Assembly: GCF_964204645.1 (NCBI RefSeq)
Contig: NC_134027.1
Span: forward strand, 26,090,485 to 26,154,484
DNA from: Tubulanus polymorphus
Lineage: Eukaryota > Nemertea > Palaeonemertea > Tubulaniformes > Tubulanidae
DNA: 64,000 nt
Reading direction: 5' to 3'
The position numbers were made by a program, and so were the translations under genes. Shown here piece by piece: positions 57,693 through 64,000 of this stretch (position 1 is the first letter of the stretch; each line of letters opens with the position of its first letter). The notes below the pieces were generated by a model that was given only the letters and a program-made list of their open reading frames with translations, did not search any database and had not been told where the DNA came from.

Positions 57693-57986
57693 CAGGGGCG
57701 GATCCAGGAGCATTTTGTGACCATGTCAACCAATAAAAAGGGCATATGTTTTTTAATTTAGGGCGGAAAGGCGTATCGGCAAAATTTTTGAAATTTTACT
57801 ATCATTTTAGAGCTTTCTGAGCATCTCTGAGAGGCATTTAGTCAAGAAACATAGGTTATATGTTTAGAAAAAATATCTATTGTGTATCTCAGGTGGTAAC
57901 AACGGCAAATTTTGATACGGAGAAAAACTAAGAAGGCACTTTGAAATTCCAAACGTGTCGGGCGACACGGTTTAAATCCGCCCCTG
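57693..57986. mobile_element. CAGGGGCGGATCC MITE (hAT-like), copy 2
   Basis: Begins CAGGGGCGGATCCAGGAGCA, ends AAATCCGCCCCTG, and matches 34165-34454 over its whole length (GCATTTAGTCAAGAAACATA, ATCTCAGGTGG, CGTGTCGGGCGAC). The flanks share only TGAGT, so the target duplication is partly lost. Confidence 0.85.
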
Positions 57987-58140
57987 TGAGTTGAGTTAAT
58001 AGTGTACTGTCTGCATATAAGGGAATTGAAACTAGTGGAGTGATATCATTATGGATCGGGTTTCAAATCTTTTTAAAAAAGGAATTCAATGTTGTATATG
58101 TATGTATTATTTATTGATGCGACAACTTATTCTCTATTCG

Positions 58141-58146
58141 AATAAA
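58141..58146 (+). terminator. Candidate METTL9 polyadenylation signal
   Basis: A canonical AATAAA lies about 1.1 kb after the METTL9 stop, followed by a GT/T-rich stretch. If used, the 3' UTR would contain two short transposons (57066-57384 and 57693-57986). Earlier AATAAA hits lie inside the second transposon. Confidence 0.35.
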
Positions 58147-58444
58147 TCGGTGCTTTCTTCTACCATTATATATATATATATATATATAATTATTTTTATG
58201 TCGTTAGTTTTTCATTCAAAAAGCCCTGTCATCAAGGATCTTCTTATTTGTGACACACGACTTGCAGTTGTATCTATTTTTCATTTTTTTCTAAATTTGA
58301 TCTTAAAATTGACCCTGTTCATATTAGATTGGTAGATTTCGTGCCGCCTAACTACACCGTACGGTGGTGCCGCTATGCTCATCGTTAGCGGGATTTTGAT
58401 ACACTAACATTCATCGACTCTGGCAATCAAGTGCGCGAAGGAAA

Positions 58445-58486
58445 CTTAGACTGGTTGCGCTGAATTGGACAGTCAACCAGTCTAAG
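58445..58486. repeat. Perfect 13-bp stem hairpin between convergent genes
   Basis: CTTAGACTGGTTG at 58445-58457 and CAACCAGTCTAAG at 58474-58486 with a 16-base loop. It lies between the METTL9 and minus-strand 3' ends. Either a transposon relic or an RNA hairpin. Confidence 0.6.
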
Positions 58487-58554
58487 AGGAACCGGAGTTT
58501 AACAGAAACTAGTCTACGGTAAGATGGAACGACGATTTGCGTGCGACAGAAAAT

Positions 58555-58560
58555 TTTATT
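58555..58560 (-). terminator. Polyadenylation signal of the minus-strand gene
   Basis: AATAAA on the minus strand about 190 bases after the stop codon, the expected distance for a short 3' UTR. Confidence 0.5.
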
Positions 58561-58746
58561 TCCAAAGCTCGGGATGAAAAAAGTAACGAATTATTGGCTC
58601 CCTTAAAGGGTGATCCAAAGTTGAATGAAACATAATTACATTATGGTGATTACAATATGATTCACTTTAGAATCGAAAAATTAACAAGTTAACGACGATT
58701 TCATCTAGAATTCACGAGTCTCAAGCGATCCGTGCGAGTGGTTAGT

Positions 58747-58853
58747 TTATATGGCAGCCATGATTTCATCAACGTCATTTTTCAAATCGTCTGCTGCTAT
58801 TATAGCCTGCTGCGTTATACATTGATCTAGGAAATTCTGTGCAACGTTTACAG
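58747..58853 (-). CDS. NOL4/H2C2-like gene, exon 5 and stop
   Basis: Acceptor TTATTTCAG, TAA at 58749-58747. Encodes the helical C-terminus VNVAQNFLDQCITQQAIIAA then DDLKNDVDEIMAAI. Confidence 0.75.
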
Positions 58854-61800
58854 CTGAAATAAAGTAACAGAAATTAAACCCGACGATGGATCGAAAGCTA
58901 AGGCCAGTATGCCACGCGCAGGAGCAGATCTTGGTGTGGTTTTTGGGGCCCTCCCACCGAGGTTGCTCTTTTGTCAAGAGAGAGATTGAATTTGACACTC
59001 ATTCTTTTAGGTGGATATCAATTGAAAATTCTGGCCTGACGACAGACCAACATTACCCCTTTTGTGGCCATCTAGTGGCTGCTTTATCCAAAGGGAATCC
59101 CACTATTTTCCTTTTAGACCCCCCCCCCCCTAGTAGTTTTTCCTAGACCCGCACCTGCATTCCACGGACACCATCTGAAAAATTCTGTATAATGAAATAA
59201 ATGAAAAAGGTACAATTTTGTCTACAGTGATTTTTGAATATTAAGCTCAGATCTCTAGTTCAGATTTAACAATCTCTTTTCTTTACTTACACCTGCGCAG
59301 TGACTCTAACGCATTTCTATTGCCGATACTGGCTGGTTTTACAACATTCTTCATATAACTAGTAGTGTGTACGAAATTACTGATCAACTCATCAAATTTC
59401 TGACATTCTGAATTTAGAAAAAAATCATGATCAATATTCATTACGGTAAATGTTTGATAAAATCCAGAAAAATGACAAGCACATTGATGAAGTCGAGTTT
59501 GAAACATGCGTTAGAAACAAAACGAAAGATTCTCACTTTATTACATCTACTGCTGTCGCTGCTGCCGATTTTAATAAATCATTTTAATTATACAGATAAT
59601 TCATACATTAAACATACAGTAAATCGAATACAGAAATGACTGATAGCAGATTATCAAACTTACTTTTAAAACGCTCTTCTTCTTTCTCTTTTCGTGAATT
59701 TTCAAATTTGCGTTTCTTGTCGTCTGCGGCGTCTCGGTTCTTCCCGCGCGCGGCGACGATCGGGCTGGAATTCTGAGACGAGCTACTGGACGACACTTCC
59801 ACCACGACGGAATTCCTAGTTTGCGACGAAGGCTTAGGTAAAATCGGTCTAACCTTTCTGACGCTTTTGACATTTTTATAAGCGACTCCTTTATTGCTAG
59901 CGGTATTCGGTATTCGATCGGGCTTGCTGATGATTGGCCTCAGGCTTTTTTCAGACTGCGCCTTCTCTTTAGAGATGGCTAGAAGGTTTATCGGCCACAG
60001 AGCAATAGGTATCGTTTCATTTTTGGGACCTGCTGTGGTATTCTCCGAGTTTGTACCATCATCCGACGCAACACCGGTAGAAGACTTCGAATTGGTGATG
60101 ATTGGAGCGACAGTTGAAACTGGAAATTGAGTGGCAAAGTGAAGTACGCCATTTTTCTTCACCAGAACTTGTTTGTTATTGAATTTCAAGAAAGTTAACT
60201 TCTTTTGGATGCCTTCATAAACTTGACTCGGTGAAGTGGAATGGATCTCGTTCTTGGTACTTTGTTTCTCTTCAACCGTGTCAGACTCTATCGGTGAATT
60301 CTTCTCAGATTCTTTAGTTACGCAGTTTGAAGGAGATGCGTTTTCTTTATTGTCGTCATCTTCGGAACAGCGCGCGGATAGGTCGATAGCTGTAACCGAT
60401 GTCGAACTCGGGCAGATAACTGGACTTGGTAAATCAGGATTCGAAATCGGGGACGACAATCCAATAACAGAAGATTCTGAACTGGTATCGTGAGCTTTCT
60501 CGGGGGTTCCCGACTGTTTAGTTCTGCGTATTGATGAACACTCTTGCCAGATACAATCAGCCGTTTCTTCTATAAACTGTTTTAGATCGCCGCTATGAAG
60601 CGGACTGATGAGACCTCGAGAATTATTAGGGGATCCTCTAGGTTTCAACATCTTGTATTTCATTTTCACGCTGTTCGCTACGTTTTGTTTTGGACTGAGG
60701 TAAGATTTCAGTTGTCGTTTCCTTTTGTAAGCTAAAGACATACATTACATAAAAAAGGGAATAATTACCAACTTTCTTTAAATAACGAATTTAGATTCTT
60801 AGCCTTCTCCGTTCAAATTAATTACCTTCCTGTTGGTTCTTCATTAGTTGAATTGACGAGGCTAAAAACACTTTGTACGTACACAACTGCTCGGGACAAT
60901 TTTTCACATATTCTCTAACCATGTCTTCTGTCATGCCAAAATTACGATCACCAAATGTATAGATATTTTGCAACTGAAATTTTGATGTATCGCTTTACAT
61001 TAAACGCATATAAACGGAGGAATCACCACGAGCAAACTATTCAGCAGTCAGTATTTCCTTTGCAGGAAAATTATGAGAAGCTATTTACATTCAAAAAAGA
61101 AATTAGGGGATAAAGAAAAAAATTGATATTGGGAGGCGAACTTGGGTCTCTAGTTAAAAATTCGCAACCAGCTGACCTATAGCAACAACTTACAGTAAGA
61201 ATATTGTCCACCATTTAGACCCAATGAAAAACACGACGTTATAACGAATCATTATGACGAATGGTATAAATTCTATTGAATTTAAAGTTAGATTGAGAAA
61301 GTTTATTCTGAGCAGCGCAAAAAGGTTGGCGTTTATATAACGGACCATGATGTACACCAATTGAAGGTGCAACCAGCGTGGTCGTAACAACATGGACTTA
61401 CAGGCGATTTGGACTTGTATGGACTCTAAAATTTGAACGGACTTAAGATTTGGTGTTACAACAAGCATCCATGGTTCAGTGGTAGAATTCTCGCCTACCA
61501 TGCAGGAGCCCGGGGTACGATACCGTCTATCCCGCTCTTTTTTTAGAAATTTATTTTTGCTTCGTTTCGTTTTAGAGTCCATGAAGATAGGGATGAAGAT
61601 AGTCGTATTAATGATGATAGTGCTGCCACGTTTGTCAGATCACTAATGGAACTTTTTGCGCGCTACATATTTTGCAGATTTTGAAGTAGAACTTACTTTT
61701 GCGATCGTACTTTTCATACCAAGATGAATACAATCCATTCTTTTCTTTTTATTCCTGGCCGATTCGTGAACCTTCTTTATCACATTCGGGATATCTTCTT

Positions 61801-62326
61801 TGGGGATGACCAGGCGTCCCGATTTTTTATGTAAGAGCGCCCGATGTTGGGTCGAATACACGAAATTTTCTGCCCACACATTAAACTGCCAGAGATATAG
61901 CAATTTGGCGCCGTTTGCAGGATCGACCAAATCCGCTTCCGTAGGTGAAATACTAGTTCGGATGTATTGAACAAAATGACGATAAACGGCTCGAGGCAAG
62001 GCGGATTGTCTCACCAGAAATCCGAATTGCAAATCTCTAATATCGATACCAGAAGTACTGGTACATGTGGTACAATTACAAGCAGTGCACGATGAAGACG
62101 AGACCGCAGTCGAAGAGGTTGCTGGCAGTGGTGGCGACCCTTTCTCCAACCTCACCCGTTTCAAACTCTCTGCAGTGGTGGTCGGTATTTGTAGCTTTTC
62201 CTGGTGGGTATTCGTCTGTTGCGAGGTTTCTCTATTATTTTCATGGTCGGAGTATCCGTCATCTATGGTAGAGTCTGAATCTATAGGATCCAAAAGCGAC
62301 GAAGCGCTTAGAAATGACGAAAACAT
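58747..62326 (-). CDS. Unrecognised nuclear-type protein with a NOL4/integrase-H2C2-like domain (five coding exons)
   Basis: Exons in transcript order: 62326-61697, 60973-60826, 60731-59664, 59407-59291, 58853-58747, joining to 689 residues. Residues 1-95 are Ser/Thr-rich with a CTACNCTTC cysteine cluster (C80, C83, C85, C88). Residues about 97-245 form the likely domain: YRHFVQYIRT, LYLWQFNVWAENF, EDIPNVIKKVH, IHLGMKSTIAKL, MVREYVKNCPEQLC. The order VH...H-x-G-x-K-x-T...V..yv..C...C resembles the integrase zinc-binding H2C2 fold and the N-terminal region of NOL4; here H187, H201, C236, C241. Basic stretches (AYKRKRQLK; KKRKFENSRK) suggest nuclear import. The middle is Ser-rich and disordered; the C-terminus (FVHTTSYMKNVVKPA... 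DVDEIMAAI) is helical. The start ATG is the first after an in-frame TGA. It lies tail to tail with METTL9. I cannot name it. Confidence 0.8.
58916..59159. mobile_element. Probable MITE in the last intron of the minus-strand gene
   Basis: Left CGCAGGAGCAGATCTTGGTG and right CCTAGACCCGCACCTGCA are imperfect inverted ends. A C13 run lies near the right end (59119-59131). Confidence 0.5.
59291..59407 (-). CDS. NOL4/H2C2-like gene, exon 4
   Basis: Acceptor AATTCAG, donor AGGT|GTAAGT; 117 bp. Encodes CQKFDELISNFVHTTSYMKN and VVKPASIGNRNALESLRR. The alternative donor CAG|GTGTAA two bases earlier would shift the frame, so the GTAAGT form is preferred. Confidence 0.75.
59664..60731 (-). CDS. NOL4/H2C2-like gene, exon 3 (Ser-rich middle)
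   Basis: Acceptor TGTCTTTAG, donor AAAA|GTAAGT; 1068 bp. It begins AYKRKRQLKSYLSPKQNVAN, then long Ser/Pro/Asn/Lys-rich sequence with no recognised domain (SSSSSSQNSSPIV) and a basic, probably coiled end (KKRKFENSRKEKEEERFK). Confidence 0.8.
60826..60973 (-). CDS. NOL4/H2C2-like gene, exon 2
   Basis: Acceptor ATTTCAG, donor AG|GTAATT; 148 bp, ends in phase 1. It is too short to stand out as an open frame but continues exon 1 in frame: LQNIYTFGDRNFGMTEDMVR then EYVKNCPEQLCTYKVFLASS. It supplies the cysteine half of the putative zinc site. Confidence 0.8.
61465..61544 (+). pseudogene. tRNA-Gly-like pseudogene in intron 1 of the minus-strand gene
   Basis: The 5' half is almost a canonical tRNA-Gly: GCATCCATGGTTCAGTGGTA then GAATTCTCGCCTACCATGCA. 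The A box is intact, and the loop would give anticodon ACC instead of GCC. The 3' half is damaged: the T stem (CCGGGGTACGATACCGT) is mismatched and the acceptor 3' strand does not pair with GCATCCA. T7 follows as a pol III terminator (61538-61544). It is therefore a decayed copy or a SINE head rather than a working tRNA. Confidence 0.65.
61697..62326 (-). CDS. NOL4/H2C2-like gene, exon 1 (210 codons)
   Basis: Starts at the ATG at 62326 (MFSSFLSASSLLDPIDSDST). The donor AAAA|GTAAGT ends the exon at 61697 in phase 0, in the middle of the putative metal-binding domain after KSTIAK. Confidence 0.8.
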
Positions 62327-63708
62327 TTTAACTGGTGTGGTAGTAGGCTGAGACCTAAGTGTACATTCAACTCAGTGTTTGTTGTATCTAAAGGTATCTT
62401 ATTAGTTTTATTGATCTGATCACCACCTGCGCACGTCTTGCAGAAAAAAACATGCACCCGACTGAATTTGAATCTTTTCACTTTTAAACTCTGGAAATCA
62501 TTAACCCAGACTGTATCGCCATGATAGTTGCAGGAATTTATACTATTTGTGAGAAATTAGGTCTGGCCGTGCCAAAATCTTTTTAATTGCGGCCGCACAC
62601 GTGGGTTAGTCAAGCCGGTGCCCATGAAATGGATGCGCGCCCATAGGAATGATTTGGTTCCCTTTGAAGTGATGAAAAGTTTCTGATGTACTGTTATCTA
62701 TAATTTTATGAGACTGAAATCCATTTTTCGTTATTTGAACAACGTTTTAATTATCTAGACGTTTCGGTCGCGTAGAATAAGAATCTTCATTTTGGTTTAT
62801 TACCGCGGCACATCAACAAAATATTCATTGCTTTTATTACAGCGTCGTTAGCAAATTAACGATATTATCTTTTGATACAGCGTTGAATCAACAAATTAAC
62901 GATATCGTATTCTGCTGTGCTGTTTTGGACGATTTTGGATCAGTTTCGGTGGTTTTAATATGTTCACATGCTTCAGTGTTTGTCTAAACTTATGTAAAAG
63001 AGGTCAAAGATAAACAGCTAAATGATATGATATGAGAGAATCAGTTTTTTACTCTCTGATTTTCATGGTAAGTGGTGTGTTTGCTTAAAACCTGTTTGAA
63101 ATTGAATGAAATTCCTTCCTTTTTATCAATTTCTGTATTTTGTATCACAGGGGCTCATATATTTGAAGTATTGGGGGTGAATAGTAGCTTAGATCATCCA
63201 ATATCCCCCTGCTCACGTACTTAACCTGTCCTTGGATATTTGGGATATTTGATTATTGTATTCACCCTACTATAACTTTGAATTCGAGCCCCTGCGATCT
63301 GTATGAATAATTTAGAGACGATCGTTCTATGCTTCAGTTGTATTGTATTTGTTGTGATCTTCACCGCGCTGTTTCGTTACAACAATGCGCCAGAGATAAC
63401 TCTCGTTTAGTTCGAGACTTCGTACAAAATGTAAGTTTGGGCCCGTATTTCATTCGAACCTGTGGGCTAGGGATTGTGGGCTCGTAGGGGAGGTAAAAAT
63501 CAGCCAGGCCTGATTTTATTGACTTGTCACGAAAGATTTGTGGTTAATTGGACTTAATTAGTTAATAGATGTTTTCAATATTTCAAACTTAATCATGTTA
63601 GTACTAATGTCTATTTCAATTAGACTTGAGAACATTCCTGGTGGCCTAGCTAGCTCATTTTTGGTAGTACATACCTGATAAAGGTCTAAGTATGACCAGA
63701 AAAGACAG
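62327..63708. other. Upstream region of the minus-strand gene
   Basis: No coding signal. A TCATATATTTGAAG and ATCCAATATCC patch at about 63150-63290 has GGGGCTCA.../...GAGCCCCTG inverted ends (63150-63158; 63285-63293), so a small inverted-repeat element may be present. The promoter is not identifiable. Confidence 0.3.
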
Positions 63709-64000
63709 GCAGTCGACCTTAAACATCGTTTTTTAATGTATTTGAAACTGTATTGAAGGATATCCAGAAAGTCTTTATTGTAAGGGGTCCATGAGAGAAA
63801 ATAGACTCCATGATTTGAAAGTTTAACAATATGTCTCCATGCCTACCAACTGAAGTTTGGTATGTAGGCATGGAAACATATTGTTAAACTTTCAAATCAT
63901 GGAGTCACTTCTCTTCATTTAACCCCTTTCAGTGAAGTCTTTTTGGATATCCTTCAAACGGTTTCAAATGGATTAAAAAATGATGATTTAGGTCGACTGC
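63709..64000. mobile_element. Long palindromic element, reaching the window end
   Basis: The left arm starts GCAGTCGACCTTAAACATCG and the right arm ends GATGATTTAGGTCGACTGC. The inner arms CTCCATGATTTGAAAGTTTA then ACAATATGT are near perfect, around a loop at about 63849-63858. The two arms are about 140 bp each. The element may extend past the window. Confidence 0.88.

Noticed and set aside
59894-60493. Plus-strand frames opposite the minus-strand gene exon 3
   Set aside because: The minus strand is coding here (splice sites and continuous 1068-bp exon); the plus-strand frames have no support.

Overview
The window is animal nuclear DNA: intron-rich, AT-rich and full of microsatellites, minisatellites and short inverted-repeat transposons. 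It carries three protein genes with GT-AG introns. The four-homeodomain ZFHX protein and the METTL9 orthologue place it in Bilateria. The style of the repeats suggests a marine invertebrate, possibly a mollusc, brachiopod or annelid, but the species cannot be read from this window.

Layout. 1-7784 is the upstream flank or 5' intron of the first gene and holds two satellites (24/48 bp at 1746-2150; 67 bp at 6085-7680). 7852-46547 (+) is a giant ZFHX3/ZFHX4/zfh2-type transcription factor gene. Seven coding exons join to an inferred protein of 3196 residues with about 26 C2H2 zinc fingers, four homeodomains and CtBP-type motifs. Its two long introns (10709-24010 and 24128-37059) contain most of the mobile DNA, and every coding intron is phase 1. 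46548 to about 49503 is its probable 3' UTR. 49500-54194 is a transposon-rich spacer. 54195-57002 (+) is METTL9, a histidine methyltransferase, in six coding exons (383 residues). 58747-62326 (-) is a five-exon gene (689 residues) that faces METTL9 tail to tail. I do not recognise it by name. Its N-terminal half resembles the NOL4 / integrase H2C2 zinc-binding type of domain, so it may be an old transposon-derived nuclear protein. 62327-64000 is its upstream region and ends in a long hairpin element.

Functionally, ZFHX is a nuclear developmental regulator, METTL9 is a membrane-associated histidine methyltransferase, and the minus-strand gene looks nuclear. Nothing in the sequence shows that they act together.

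The most interesting non-genic signal is a 67-bp satellite of about 24 copies. Its core is the internal motif of a dispersed retroelement-like sequence, seen intact at 34853-35610 between 17-bp target-site duplications. The satellite ends about 105 bp before the first coding exon of ZFHX. Other points are a cluster of three POU octamers in ZFHX intron 1, a 240-bp polypyrimidine block just before ZFHX exon 2, a nested transposon insertion at 52215-52660, and at least ten short inverted-repeat elements.
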